Source: Acanthaster planci (taxonomy: Eukaryota > Echinodermata > Asteroidea > Valvatida > Acanthasteridae). Taken from it: a stretch of 64,000 nucleotides of DNA. A program made the translations under genes and the position numbers. Positions within the stretch are counted from its first letter, which is position 1; every line of letters starts with the position of its first letter. Below, one piece after another: positions 13,401 to 24,496 of the stretch. The notes beneath the pieces are model-generated. The model saw nothing but the letters and a program-made list of their open reading frames with translations, was not told the DNA's origin and did no database searches. The stretch spans positions 1,561,385-1,625,384 of the forward strand of contig NW_019091406.1 in assembly GCF_001949145.1 (NCBI RefSeq). The letters are read 5' to 3'.

Positions 13401-16400
13401 ACACGGACCTCGGACTCGGTGGACTTTCATGCCGCTGGCTGAGCGAGCCATTGGACTCGTGACTTGAGAAGGAAGCAGTGTCATCATCCAGAAGGTCATC
13501 GGGCAGTGCGTTGGTCAGCAACTCACGCAGCTGACGAGGAAAAAAAGAGTAATCAACATGAAAACATGAACCTTGAGCAGGTGTTTATTCAAACCAGAAG
13601 CTGGCATTTTGGAGATATCGTGATAAGAGGAGTTGAACTTAAAGTGCAGGTAGTGAAATGTGATTTTGATGGTGACTGGTGAACCTTCTCCTTTCTTGAA
13701 AGCGTAAGTGAGACGTGGGGGAAAAGAGTGGTAAAATTCTCAGCACGATGGCACAGCTTCAGTAAGGCAGCGTGAAATACCACAAGTCCCCGTGGAAAAT
13801 CACCGAAACTCAGCAAGCTGTGTCAAAATTAGGAAGTACACATTTATCACAGTACTAGTACATATACTATAAGTCAAAGTGCAACATGATTTATTCCAAG
13901 GCACATGTACATCTTAAATGGCCAACAGATGTTATATGACATCACAGGCTTTTTAAGGAAATGGGAAAGATTATGAAAAATATTGAAAGGTGTTTTAAAA
14001 TGGCATAATTTGCCAAGCTTATGATGGGATTGATGGAATGATAAATCCTCAAGGCACCTCGGAGAAAAGGAGACTGCTCTTCTGACAGCTGACATAATGA
14101 CACATGTATCTTAACTGTTTGCCACACAAGGACACCCCCCATAAAAGTTGTTAAACATAGTACAGATTTATATTCTTTAGATGACAAAATCTAATCAAAT
14201 AAGGTTATACATGTACATGTACATGTACCTGGTACATTTAATTGACACAATTCAAATAGGAAATACAATGTAGTTACAATAAATTAAAATCAAGACAAAA
14301 CAAGACAGGACCAAAGGTGATATTTCCACGATTCAATTGACATTTAAAAAGTCACCAAAAAAATACACAATTGAACACAAATTATGAAAGGGCAAGCATG
14401 AAAAAAAAACAAACAAACCCCAAAACATAAGACCGAAATCGATAGAGGACACATTATAGCATGTGCCTGTAGGCGATGCATCAAGGCAGTGTACTACGTG
14501 TAGTTAATAATTACACACACTGTGGCTTCAGCTGTGCAAATTTCATCAGCCCTGCGAATTGGGAGTTTCTGATGTGCGATGGTTTCAGACAACATTTCTC
14601 TTATTTCAGATACCATTTCCACTGTTTTGATACCCTTTAACTGTCTCTTTGCTCTAATGCCAGTTGTAGAAGTGTTTGGGGAGATGTATTGTACATCGCA
14701 GCAAGGAAGGCTTGAATCAGTCTGAAGGAGGTGATCTGGGAAAGGATGCTGGTTTTAATTTGGGATTACCCGGACTAGATGTACCCGTAGTTATTTTTAC
14801 CGGCTGACTTCCTGTAAAACCTCTCCAAATCCAAGAAACGGCCAGCCCACATTCCAACGTTTTGTCCAAAACTGGGATATCAAGTTCCATTATCAAAATA
14901 AAATTGACCAAGTAGTGACTTGGCTAGGAGCTGTTGAGTTTTGATTGACGTAGTCGGGCCATCACTGAACAAACCTACCGACTTCTGGGCCAACTTACCT
15001 GGCGGAGTGATTCCCCAATGTCCTTCAAGTCTTGCAAAGAGGAGACTTCCACATCCCCCATGAGACAAACTAGACACATAATTCCACCTGACACAACACA
15101 GCAGCTGGCTTACTTCTTTCTCCGTCAAGCAATCCCGAGGACTTTGGGATCAGTTCAAAATAATTCTCTCTTCTTAGACACGGAACAAGTCATCGTATAT
15201 TCTTTCAGCCAATATCAAATTCATCAGCAGCCTACCTAGGTTTGGAGTGCATGCATAGCCCTTCAAACACCCTAGCTGATGGTGTATGTATAACCAAATA
15301 ATCCCTGAGTCCATCTCATTTTCATGGGAGATTTGTTTTTGAGACACAAATCCTTCCCTTGCTCTTGTTCCTCAGGCCCCCAAATCCATGTCTCCTTGCT
15401 GAATACGTAGCCATGCCGTGCAGTATCAACAAGCCATCTTGTCACAAGAAACACTGTAGATTTTTCCCCCCATTTTGTTGCTTTTCAATTATTCATAAAA
15501 ACAAGGGCCCTTGATAAAAGATTAATGGCTCTCGGGTCTTGGCCTGATGCCATGGGGAGATAACAGGTCCTGCTAGTTGCTACTGTCGATCCGAGCATAA
15601 CATCTCAGAGGGCATCAAATTATTACAGGTACCGGGATGCCAACTTAATTGGATTTTTTCGGTTTGGTGGTTAAATCATCTGCTGGATCCCGGCAAGTTG
15701 TATATGCTTGACACAAACAACTGCAAGGCTCCACAGAATCGTTGCAGTAATCAACCCCGCAGCTTGGGGATGTCACAAATTGTAAATCATATGATTGGCC
15801 TTCTTCCTTTCGTTCATAGTCTTTAGATCTCCAGTCGTCTGTTGGGAATGCTAAGTTTGTAGGACATTTGAAGATGCTCTGTAATGAAAGAGATTTATAA
15901 AAATTACACATCTGAAAAAGAAATCTCATTAGAAGCTTGGCTCTGATTAAAACAAAACACAGTGTACAAGTCTTCTATTTTTCATCTTCTTTGTTAATAC
16001 CTTGATTGACTTACCGGTTTTTAGTCTGAATAGAGTGGAAAATTTCTTAGCTCAATCTGCAATGACACTACCGACTCATAGGGCATCCCGGAAACAACCA
16101 ACCAAACAACCCAACAAACAGCAAACTAACCTATAAACCGAATCAACTGACCACTTTATATATGTGGTCAGTTGGTTTGGCTTGAGATACAATGTAATTA
16201 GGAAGCACGATCGCAAAATCTCCACGATTCTTTCTGAAAGGTCAATTTCATTTTTGAAATGTCAGTTCCATTAAGATTGATCCAAATCTGAAATTTGTAA
16301 CTGGTCGAACACATAACATAGCCAAACTTGATGGGCTTTTGGTATTATGGTGAAACATTTCCCTGTCATAGTGGAATGTGTATTTTGTCCCTTATCCCAT

Positions 16401-19400
16401 CGGGGATTTAGTGCCGGTGATTCAGAGATAGGCGCATGTCTGAAGTTCATTCTGTTGGGGGTGGCTTCATTCTTTATGGCGTGCAGTCAAGAGACTGTGT
16501 CAGTGGGTTCAGGGAATCGAGGCACCACGTCCAGCAGGAAACCAGTACTGTGATGAGTGTACCCCCAGCTCCACACAGCGGCACACTGCAAGGCGGTCAT
16601 ACCTAATTCCATACTTCCTTCACAAGGATCTTAGAACCACTGCGCCTCAGTAGTCCTACAGACCACTTTTTTTTTTCTAATGGGTAAGTTTTGAGTTTTT
16701 CGGTTTCTTTTTAGGTTACTTGATTTTTAACAATCACTTCAGTTTTATCTATTTGTTTTAGCTCTAATTTGATAATCCAGAACATACAATTAAACATGTA
16801 ATTTGCCTTTTCAAAACTTACTGTAGTCTACTGTCTTTGAAAGCCTAGATTTTTGAAAAGGAAAGATATCATTACATATTTGATGACACAACCTGGCGTA
16901 AGATAACAAATAACCGGCCATTCAGCTGAGGGGGCAAAAAACTAGAGGGTAAAATATTAACTCGGTCAATTATGCGGGGAAGAAAATTACCATGAAAATG
17001 AAATGTGTGCTCTAAGTAACACCTGCACTGTCAAGCTGTATCACAAGGCTAAAAATTGAATATTTTGAATGAGACAGATGTGGGTGACACAGGCATTTCA
17101 CTGTGTTGGAAAAGGAAGGTTGGCTCTGAGAGGGAACACGGCATATAATTAACTGTTTTAGTTAATACTCACCGGAATTTCAGGTAAAATTACAAAAACA
17201 CTTTTCTTTATTAGCTTTTCAATTTCCAAAGTTCTCTCAGCCTAAAGGAAAAATACATACAGTCTAAAGGAAACCTACATACAAGAAATTTGCGAAACAG
17301 GTATTGAAGCAGATTATTTTGAAATAGTTAAAAGGGAGATGCAATTAATTTCTTACTAAAACAAAGCCTTTGATAACATGCACGCTCTTGTGAAAATGGG
17401 GCAATCAAATTTAGCAAGCATAAATTTAGAGCAAACTTTCTTGAAGGAAACCCGATGCAATGTACAATAACCAACATCTATTTAAAAACCATTATGAATT
17501 AAACTAGATTAAAGTAATGCAGCTTATAACTAGAAAAAAAAAATAATCAAAACACACTCACCATTTCAATGGATAAATTTTGTCCGGGCTCATTGCTCCA
17601 GCAGCATCATATCATCGTTCTTTACCGGTCCACTCCCCTAAACTTAAATGAAGCATGGCAATGCCGGTATCTACCTACTCTATGCCGCAGCACTTCCAAT
17701 CCATTCAACCATGAATTAGAGACACTTCGGTGAGCACCAATAACTGATGATGCGGCCCAGCGGCAACATCATCCAGGCACGACCCCGCAGCATTTGAGAG
17801 CCGGGGCCCTGGAGCCGGCCCATCAATAACCAACAATGATCCGAGCGGGTGACTTTAATGCGGGGGCAAAGTACGGCAGTTGCTGGCTGGCACGGTGATG
17901 GGGCCATTCTACGATAAGTGTTTTGGGCCAGGCTCTTTCTATTCGGACCACTTTCATCTTCATCTCAGCCAAATGCGCTTGCCCAGCTTACTTAGCATGT
18001 TAATCTAGACTGATATGATTAGTGAAGGTGACAAAGTTCATTACAGAATAGCAAGTCAGTTTTTCAGGGTTGTGAATTTCGGGTTTCTTGTTCAAATCAA
18101 GTGTAGGTAGACCTGGAACTACAGTACATGTACAGTAGTTGAATTTTCAGTGATTATGGTTGAAGTAAAATTTGTGATAAAGTTCACACACACTGTGTAT
18201 TTTATTGATTGGTACATGTAGTTGTCGACATGCAAGTGGAAAATTAGAATAAAAATTGAATTGAGTTGCAGCACACCTGTATGTGTACATGTATGAATAC
18301 ACATACATGTACTGGCATGTACTGTACATTGTACATATAGTACATGTACACGTGTATAATGAAGTCATATTCTAAGCAGGTTTTTCTAAGAAACTCCTTT
18401 ACTTTCCTTCTCAGAAATGAACTACTTACGGCAGAACATTAGAACCATTCCTTTGACTGTTGAATTTTTTTCTGCCAAAACACAAAAAGGGGAAAAGAAG
18501 ACTAAACTAAACAGGAAGAGTTCAGAACCAAAGCTAAAGCTGATAAAGAGGATTCCCTTCCAGACTTTCAGACACGCTCAAACAACACTTGAGGAGAGTT
18601 ACAGGGAGAAAACATTCCAGCAGGGGACCAGACTAGTGAATACCTGAATACCAACAGACCACAGGAGACTAGTCTCACTCCACTGGACTCTTCTAATTAA
18701 CTCTGTTTGGCGATAACAATGAACCCAAATGAGTTCCCAGCCAGGGCTTTTTGTGGAGATCCGGTTGTCGCTAATTACCTCCAACAATTGCACCAATGCA
18801 GAGAGACCTTAATCTTTTAATTCTAGCCTTGCAGTGTAAAGCCAGTAGTCTGAATGGACGGGAACTGCCAATTACTGAGAGATGACATCATTAGCCATGT
18901 AGAGATCCCAAGCATCCATTTCCCCATCATGGACTGACTTCTGAATAAGCCTTCTGAATAAAATCTGGTACACTGTGTTGTCCTATTGCATATCAACATA
19001 ACAATTTGAATTTATCAGACTAAAGACACTTTTGCTATGCGTTGTGATTCGGAGCAAGCTTTTGCATAGCGACCACCATCTCTGGAATGGACTGATTCCT
19101 TTGTGCCCTTCTTATCCATTGAAAACAGTGTATAGGTGCAAGGCGTCTCTTATGTACAGTAACTAAGCAAAAGCTTACCCCGAATCAAGAAGTATAGCAA
19201 CAGTGTCTTTAGCATGGAGAAATTCAAATTGTTTTGTTGACGTGATTTAAAGAACTCGGTGTACCAGATTTTATTCAAATGTCATGTAACTCGCAATAGT
19301 CTAATTCACAGGACTGACCTTGCCCCACACATTTATATGTACATAATGAAAACCTGAACTGCATGAACATGTCAGGTTGTTGGGAAGCATTACCGAATCG

Positions 19401-22400
19401 GTGATTGGATCAAAGGATAAGAGTACAATTGAATACATGGAAAAATCAAAAGAAAAAAAAATCCCATTACAAAATGTACGAAACACTGATGACAAACACT
19501 GTGGCTCACAGACTCGTCTGTGTAAAGAATGCACTGCCGCCTCTTCTCTAAGACAAATTTTTTGTACATTTTCTTTGTGTGGTTCTGAGCACTGTTACAC
19601 TGGAAACAACACCCTATGCACACATGTACAGTTGTTAGCCAAAATTTATGGCGTTGCCCAAATAAACCAGGCTCACATGGCAGGGCATGTGAGGTTGACA
19701 GCATGATTTAACCATCAGGAGATTAGGCCCAACTTGGATTAAGTTAAATCCATATTTTTCCAACTGCCTTTTACCAGGCCCAGAAGGATCCATTGAAAAA
19801 AGTAAAGACATAATAGGATTAGAATCTAGAAAAATGCAAAATGCAAAGTATCGCAAGACACAAAGTCTCTTGCTTTTATCTACTTCAGCAAACATATTTC
19901 ACTTGCTTGGCAGTCACTGATATGCCTTCACATACATGCACTCCCCCAATATGAAGTATCTTGAAGAAAAAACATCCTTGGCAAAGTGGGACAAGCTGAT
20001 CCTAGGTGTCGAGGCTAATCGAACAGGATTACACGCAGAGTGAGCCTTGACAAAGGCCCCGCCTAAACGATTGATTCCAGGATTACTGAAGTGTGACGTA
20101 AGTTGGGAGATGCAGTTACCGTAACACACACCTAGGGTAGCTCTGCTAATGAGTTTGCTTATGTCACTCTTTTGTGTGGCACAATCTGCCTGGTCAAAAG
20201 TTTAATCACTACGTCATACGAACGCATCTGGGCTCCCTGCAACAGTGTCACTCCAAATGAAGTGCAGAAAAAAAAAAAACACATCAGACGCCACAACAAA
20301 ACAGCCATTACTATCTGCGAACAGATAAATTATGAATGCCACAAACTCAACATCTTTTAGATCGGGCAAGGACCTTAATACCACCGCTGCCTAGCGACCA
20401 GTCCTGACAAACTTTGGGGCAGAGAAATGTTTCACGTGGCATTATCTGAATATCAGCAGGGATCCGAGAGATTTCTTTCTAAACTTTCTTGTGTATTCAG
20501 TTCATGAATGAGTTGTCCAAAGATTTTTACAAATAAACTGTATTGAAGAGAACAAACACCTGGAGGTGCATACATGTACATGTAGGCCTACATGTACATG
20601 TTCACTATACATGTACATAAATCATGAACAGGATATCAGTGACGTTTTAGTGCTGACTGTGGATAAGTACCAGGGTAAAAGAGTAAGCTCTCCCATCCTG
20701 CTGAAAAGGTTCTCTGTACATGTACTTAGTCTGTTTAAGTCTCCAGATAACTGCTGTTACAAGACGGCAGTAACTTGCAGGAAAATGAATGAAAAAAAGT
20801 CCTGATCTGAGGCAAGCGGTTTGACCCACATATCTAAGGTATGACCAAAGGCATGATCATAATTGCCTGGTTTGTGTGATATTGTTTATCACACGCCAAC
20901 ATGTACATGCACAGTAGACCAAGTGATTAGTTTTTTGGTTGACTTGTTTCTTATTGTCTGCTTGCTGGAGTTTCATATGGCTGTGATTTTCGATTCAAGA
21001 CAAGTAGTCGTGTACAGGGGTACTTCTGCGTGAACAAGCTGGAAAGTTTAACATATACAGTAGATTTGGCAAAAAGGGGTGAATAAAACCTCGTAGGTAC
21101 ACATAGGGTGGCCAAAACAACACCCAGAACTACTATTATCCAACAACTGGCACTCACCCAAGTCATTGTAGTCAGCTGTAAAAAAAATACAAATGCATCC
21201 TTGAGGGGTAACAGTGGGCAGGTCAAGAACCCGCATTCACAGTGTCCGAGGCGGAAAGATTTCAGTGCCTTGTATTGATTGGTCTTTTGGTTGGCTTTGC
21301 TGGGTGGGTGAGCCCCACTCAATGAAGGGTGACTTGAATCGAAAGCTTCAAGGCTTCACGGAAACCCTCCATTCATCTGTGGGCAGAATCCTGGCATCAG
21401 CCGCATTTTGCAATTTTGTTTGTTTAGTTCCTCCGCTGTATGTAAACATCCAGTTTACAATTGTTACAGTTTGCAGACTCCCATGATGTTTGAATGAGTT
21501 TCGGGATTAATTCTTTCCGGGGGGCAAATATTCAAAGAACCAGCTGCATACATGTAGCTGGAACTGGAAGAAAAAACATTATATGCTTATATTGACGTGG
21601 AACAGGTCTGCTGGGGATTCCACAAAATGTGCAAACATTTTGTGTAGCTGGGGTACATGTATATTGTTCCTGGTTGTGCGCCACCCAGTATAAATGAATG
21701 TCAAAATATTGAAACCCCTTGTAAATTTGGTTGCATACAAATAGCATGCATATGTGTACACCTGCTTGAACAACAGGTCCACTGGCTGGTCCCGGAGATA
21801 CGGAATTTGACATGAATTGACCCCCAAGACTCTCTCAACAAGGACAAGGACTCGGGCTGAGCAGTGGTCTGTGGTCATCCCCATGGAAGGTTGACTGCTT
21901 TCAATAAATTGGTAAACTCCTGGATTCAGGATTATAATGTACTTCCATTGAGGAATGAGATTTTCAAGGGATGGGGATAAAAGTTTGAAGGAAGTTACAA
22001 AAACAACTATAGACCTATGTGCATGTACATTGTACTGTAGGCCTTTGCATACACACCCATACACTGTACCTGTTTTACATACAAAGTGAGGACTCTCCTT
22101 TGTTCTCCTGTGGTTAAGGAAACTTGAGGAAAAATGCTCTTATTTCTCCAACTTGGATAATTCCTTCGAGCTGGAGTTTTGATGATGATTTCCTGGACTG
22201 TTCCTCTTCATTTTGCTACAGATAACTTTGAACCCCAAACTGCCTCTGAAACTGTTTTTCAGAGAGAGGAAAACATTGTGTGGACGTGTGCGAGTCCTCA
22301 CAACGCCATCATACCCTAGTGGACTTCTTTTGTGCAGAGGTCTACACTATGTATGCCACGCATAAACGTTAAACATGCATACATGCACACATCAATAGGA

Positions 22401-24496
22401 AGGATTTGAGAGAAACTATTAAAAAAACCACATGATGAAAACAACAAATTTTGAATATCTTTTAAAATATATTTTGTACAAATAACCGGTCATACTTGAC
22501 CAGATGAAACATTACAGAGAGTCACTCAAATGGTTCTAGTGTTGCCTTTCTTATTCATCAGTACTTGTTATACCACGGTCGTAGATAGTGAATCTTTATT
22601 GGTCGTGAATCACGTGAAATGCTACAAGGGAGCATGTATCATTCAAGCGTTGAGTGCACTGGCGATGTTGCTGGCCACAAAAAGTGATGGATAACGGTGA
22701 TCTTTCCCGCAGTTGATGTGTCGTGTCTACTGCATTGTAATAGTGTAATCTTGGGTACGAGGGTAGATAGCCGCGGTGGTTTCTGCTGTGATCGCCATTG
22801 CTGTTTAAATAAAATGCTCATGGTATTGTCTTTTCTCGTCTGCTCTTTAATCTTGTCAATACTTTTCAATTGAATTTGGTGTAAATAATGCCTGGAAATT
22901 CAACCACTTGACAAAAACTCCATTTATGAATCCCAGGTTTCTCTAATAAACCAGTTTGTTATAAATCCTACATGTAGATTTCTCCCCCCCCAAAAAAAAA
23001 CAAACAAACAAACAACCCAACACCCCAACAAACAAACAAACAACCCAACAAACAAACAAAAACATACATGCATGTCAACAAAGAACATCACAATCAATAA
23101 GTTTCCTTGTAACTTAGTCCATATATCACTTATCTTGCAATAAATTATGCATTATTACACATCAGACCGCTCCAGTGTAATGTACATGTATGACCTGACC
23201 ATGTTATAACAAACCAATTGTTGCCTGCAGTGACCGGGGTCCATGTGTTTTGTACACCCTCGGCTTTGCCTTGAGTGCCTTTTGCCCACCCCGGGTGTAC
23301 AAACACCATGGACCCCTACATCGCAGGCAACAATTGTTAAATGTACAACATTGCATCTTGTTGATCACCATGTACATGTGCATCCATACTCTGTATGCTG
23401 TAGAGCACATACAATACATGTGTACATGTGACTTTCATGCCACCACTGCCAGGTGAAATTTGCGAGAAGTGAGTTTTGCCAAGAATCTCTGACCTCCACT
23501 GACTGGAAATTATATGTGGGCACACAACAGATGCAAGAGGGCGCTGTAACAAATACCACCTTCATCTGGTGGAAAAAAATTTAAGCCTCGGGAATACACA
23601 TGTAAAGGTAGCGTATTCGTTAACAAAAAATCACATACACTACATTTATCACAATCATTGCATGCACTGCTTTTTAGATTCTAAAACGGGCTTCTGGACA
23701 GAAAAGGCTGTACCTGTGGAACTGTGGTAAAAGGTTACTATACGGCTGCAGGGAAGTGCTGTTGTTTTGATGTTTTGGGGAACAATTTACAAGCCTGAAA
23801 AAAACACAAGCTTGAAATCTGATTCAGACATGCCATCACTTAATTTGAAACATCAAATTACTATCTGAAAATGTTCATTAACCCTAACAGCCCTGAATCC
23901 TCCAATTTAATATGATTTTGCGCACACCCTAAGGAGTTAGGCTTTTTAAAAAAAGTAACATTTGGGGCAAATTGGTCTTTTAATGTTCCACTAGCAAATG
24001 GAGGCATTTCAGTACAAATCGGTGTGTAACTTTTATGTAAAGGCTGTCTGAAGCAAAATTATATAAAAACGTTATGTTTGTAGTACTAAAATCAGATCAG
24101 AGGCACAATCATAATACAAGTCATTTCCTCATGAGCCTTCAGTTACATGGATTATACATGTGCTTACAATGGTTAACATACATGTACATAACATCTCAGC
24201 TTTCATGTGGTATAAGCACAACATATTTCACCATGTGAGGGGGCTTCCCCGGACAGCATTATACATTGTACATGTACATGCAGGTGAAAAAAACACACTG
24301 ACAACCCATTCCAAGGGATCCATGATGCACATTCTCCCAAGGAATTTTATTCCAATGGTGTCTTCTGGTGAGATAGTCGCTATTTTTGCAGGTTTCTTAC
24401 CTCATGCTCCCTGCGGAGGTCCTCCTGCTCAAGCTCCGCCTCCTCTTGTTCCTCTAGGGCCTGCCCATCAAAGTGTAGACTGGTTCCCGGATTCAT
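18..24496 (-). CDS. CEP152: CEP152 / asterless centriolar scaffold, 3'-incomplete
   Basis: CEP152 is the centriole-duplication scaffold that recruits PLK4 to the proximal end of the parental centriole and works with CEP63, CEP57 and CEP192 (family knowledge). Eighteen coding exons can be chained on the minus strand with matching phases at every junction, giving about 1,082 residues; the C-terminal part lies beyond the left edge. Recognition rests on blocks that I recall from vertebrate CEP152: an acidic N-terminus followed by LRELLTNALPDDLLDDD, then KQFLG, ARAREQQDGLLKSL, QQSQKQCRELLETG, EELSEMKEELQRYESA and LKKQMAQMVSEWDQDKK, all in the same order as in human. Residues from about 390 onward are nearly continuous coiled coil. 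The start is an ATG in a 96-nt exon at 24.5 kb. The gene is divergent from RALBP1. Splicing is predicted from sequence alone; 5' non-coding exons were not resolved. Confidence 0.9.
1964..5489 (-). CDS. CEP152: CEP152 coding exons 12-16 (coiled coil)
   Basis: The exons are 5285-5489, 4413-4660, 3472-3600, 2633-2768 and 1964-2113. They encode LRRELERALQSNRAKRTQVS, NSDLKKQMAQMVSEWDQDKK, EAHQHQLQELR, ELDAVKELYIAVCEEKN and ANEEWQAQHDAALQELQE. Each has a counterpart in the same order in human CEP152, for example [20 protein letters not shown] and VQECYLEVCREKDNLE. Phases are 0, 2, 2, 0, 0 at the exon ends. Introns of 0.6-1.1 kb separate the exons; one holds a SINE (about 4125-4395) and one a dispersed repeat (3009-3189). 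Confidence 0.93.
3009..3189 (+). repeat. Dispersed repeat, copy 1
   Basis: About 180 bp similar in the same orientation to 30789-30971. Shared blocks include TTGAAAAGAGCCATGTTGGT, TTCATTTTGTTGGTAG, AGTCGTTC, GAACCAGC and GAGCCTCCGTTGC. The TIR-like ends seen around the other copy are missing here, so this may be a fragment. Confidence 0.7.
4125..4395 (+). mobile_element. tRNA-derived SINE copy 1
   Basis: The segment matches the copy at 44340-44640 along its length: TTCACCTCTGTGGTCCAGGT, AGCCCGGTCCATGTG, TCAGTCCCTACCTG, AAACTGTAACCGCTTCTCA, GTACTCTTGAGGAA, ending in AT-rich GAAATACTTAGTACTAAT. The B-box is worn. It lies in an intron of CEP152, opposite to the gene. Confidence 0.65.
5867..7806 (-). 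CDS. CEP152: CEP152 coding exons 8-11 (coiled coil)
   Basis: The exons are 7606-7806, 7028-7175, 6405-6496 and 5867-6024, with phases 0, 0, 1, 0 in and 2 out. They hold the most diagnostic CEP152 blocks: LARAREQQDGLLKSLQDRYE (human [20 protein letters not shown]), LQQSQKQCRELLETG (human LEESQKQCAHLLQSG), GSLQEINLLRVQLQEAAAA and EELSEMKEELQRYESAMELG (human [20 protein letters not shown]). Order and spacing follow vertebrate CEP152. All exons are clearly more GC-rich than their introns. Confidence 0.93.
8666..9790 (-). CDS. CEP152: CEP152 coding exons 6-7 (coiled coil)
   Basis: Exon 6 is 9635-9790 and exon 7 is 8666-8805. Exon 6 encodes TRQMAQLQILYKARGREL and then RIMNHQLALAQG, paralleling the human IQLQVLNKAKERQL and RYLNHQL segments. 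Exon 7 is a heptad-rich helix, QCQDLLAEAQQENSTLKGQL. The intron between them carries a T/C-rich block that looks like the 3' tail of a LINE. Confidence 0.88.
9110..9545 (+). mobile_element. Possible LINE 3' tail
   Basis: A T/C-rich stretch ends in AACAAATAAATAAATTAATT, an AT-rich short tandem tail such as non-LTR retrotransposons leave. It has no reverse-transcriptase reading. It lies in CEP152 intron 6, opposite to the gene. Confidence 0.3.
10231..10394 (-). CDS. CEP152: CEP152 coding exon 5 (entry to the coiled coil)
   Basis: The exon enters in phase 2 after TTATTCCAG and leaves in phase 1. It ends DQLQKQFLG, which matches the human LQQQFLG block that precedes the long coiled coil. The preceding part, with AMQHGMQAINGFP, is not obviously conserved. 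Confidence 0.85.
11204..11799 (-). CDS. CEP152: CEP152 coding exon 4 (large disordered exon)
   Basis: This exon has 198 codons, enters in phase 0 after TTTCCAG and leaves in phase 2 at GTAGGC. It begins DGEPFVQSSDEETLGQQYER and is rich in Q, N, G, H and Y. It contains the heptamer QQYSPSR twice, 9-10 residues apart. It corresponds to the poorly conserved, tyrosine/asparagine-rich N-terminal third of vertebrate CEP152 that precedes the coiled coil. No known globular domain is visible. Confidence 0.85.
12105..12335 (-). pseudogene. Two decayed tandem copies of CEP152 exon 3
   Basis: Downstream of exon 3 on the minus strand, a second copy at about 12240-12335 keeps the reading TPLSTPQHPFPMRIGYREHPG, similar to the exon-3 reading. 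A third, more worn copy lies at about 12105-12200, where CACCCATTTCC-like and GTGCAGGGA-like blocks recur in the same order. Intronic flanks are duplicated too. A splice-competent form of copy 2 would leave in phase 1, which does not fit exon 4 (phase 0, and a stop follows in the shifted frame), so copy 2 is probably not used. Confidence 0.6.
12429..12600 (-). CDS. CEP152: CEP152 coding exon 3 (Q/P-rich)
   Basis: The exon has 57 codons plus one carried base, entering in phase 2 after TTTCATCAG and leaving in phase 0 at GTTGGT. It encodes HDPWSHLRHQMPGHH, six glutamines, then a proline-rich stretch ending in GYREHPGNGQ. The region is low complexity and probably unstructured, so the frame was chosen by phase agreement with exons 2 and 4. 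A second possible donor nine-odd bases downstream (GTAATG) would change the phase and break the join. Two decayed tandem copies of this exon follow it. Confidence 0.75.
12698..12797. other. Assembly gap (100 N)
   Basis: Exactly 100 N, a standard placeholder for a gap of unknown size. It lies in CEP152 intron 2, between exons 2 and 3, next to the duplicated exon-3 array, so a repeat collapse is possible. Confidence 0.99.
13409..13530 (-). CDS. CEP152: CEP152 coding exon 2
   Basis: The exon starts in phase 0 after a CTCGTCAG acceptor and leaves in phase 2 at GTCCGT. It reads LRELLTNALPDDLLDDDTAS and then a serine-rich tail. It matches the human LQQLLTDLPHDMLDDD segment immediately after the glutamate-rich N-terminus, and this match led me to join it to the exon 10.9 kb upstream. 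The donor is weaker than most in the gene. Confidence 0.88.
16136..16182. repeat. Hairpin around TATATA
   Basis: AACCGAATCAACTGACCAC pairs with GTGGTCAGTTGGTTTGG over a TATATAT loop; 17-bp stem with two mismatches. Confidence 0.6.
19020..19212. mobile_element. Foldback MITE with CTAAAGACAC ends
   Basis: Inverted arms of about 50 bp: CTAAAGACACTTTTGCTATG ... GATTCGGAGCAAGCTTTTGC on the left, and the inverse of GCAAAAGCTTACCCCGAATC ... GTGTCTTTAG on the right, around a 90-bp centre. It lies in CEP152 intron 1. Confidence 0.65.
20572..20601. repeat. 30-bp perfect palindrome of ACATGTAC type
   Basis: ACATGTACATGTAGG is followed directly by its exact inverse. It is one of many ACATGTAC/TACATGTA words scattered through the window (for example 14208-14228, about 18300-18360, 29368-29382, 29820-29840). 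Confidence 0.9.
22986..23065 (+). repeat. CAAA-rich simple repeat
   Basis: Runs of CAAACAAACAAA are interrupted by CAACCCAACA and preceded by a C7-A9 tract. It lies in CEP152 intron 1. Confidence 0.9.
23215..23336. mobile_element. Short foldback element, CAATTGTTGCCTGC ends
   Basis: Arms of about 45 bp run from CAATTGTTGCCTGCAGTGAC to TGTACACCC and back (GGGTGTACAAACACC to GCAGGCAACAATTG) over a 33-bp spacer with TCGGCTTTGCC. It lies in CEP152 intron 1. Confidence 0.65.
24401..24496 (-). CDS. CEP152: CEP152 coding exon 1 (acidic N-terminus)
   Basis: This exon has 32 codons from the ATG (24494-24496) to a GTAAGA donor, phase 0. It encodes MNPGTSLHFDGQALEEQ followed by a glutamate-rich stretch. 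In vertebrate CEP152 the acidic first ~60 residues bind the polo-box region of PLK4, so this exon and the next probably supply the same contact. A possible upstream acceptor (TCATGCAG on the minus strand, near 24560) would place the rest of the 5' UTR in another exon toward 27.4 kb. Confidence 0.85.

Larger units (their letters stand above)
13531..24400 (-). other. CEP152: CEP152 intron 1 (10.9 kb)
   Basis: The largest intron in the window. It contains the 16136 hairpin, the 19020 and 23215 foldbacks, the 20572 palindrome, the CAAA repeat and ACATGTAC clusters. I found no exon consistent with CEP152 phases, and none of the short open frames (60-160 codons) resembles a known protein. Confidence 0.7.
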
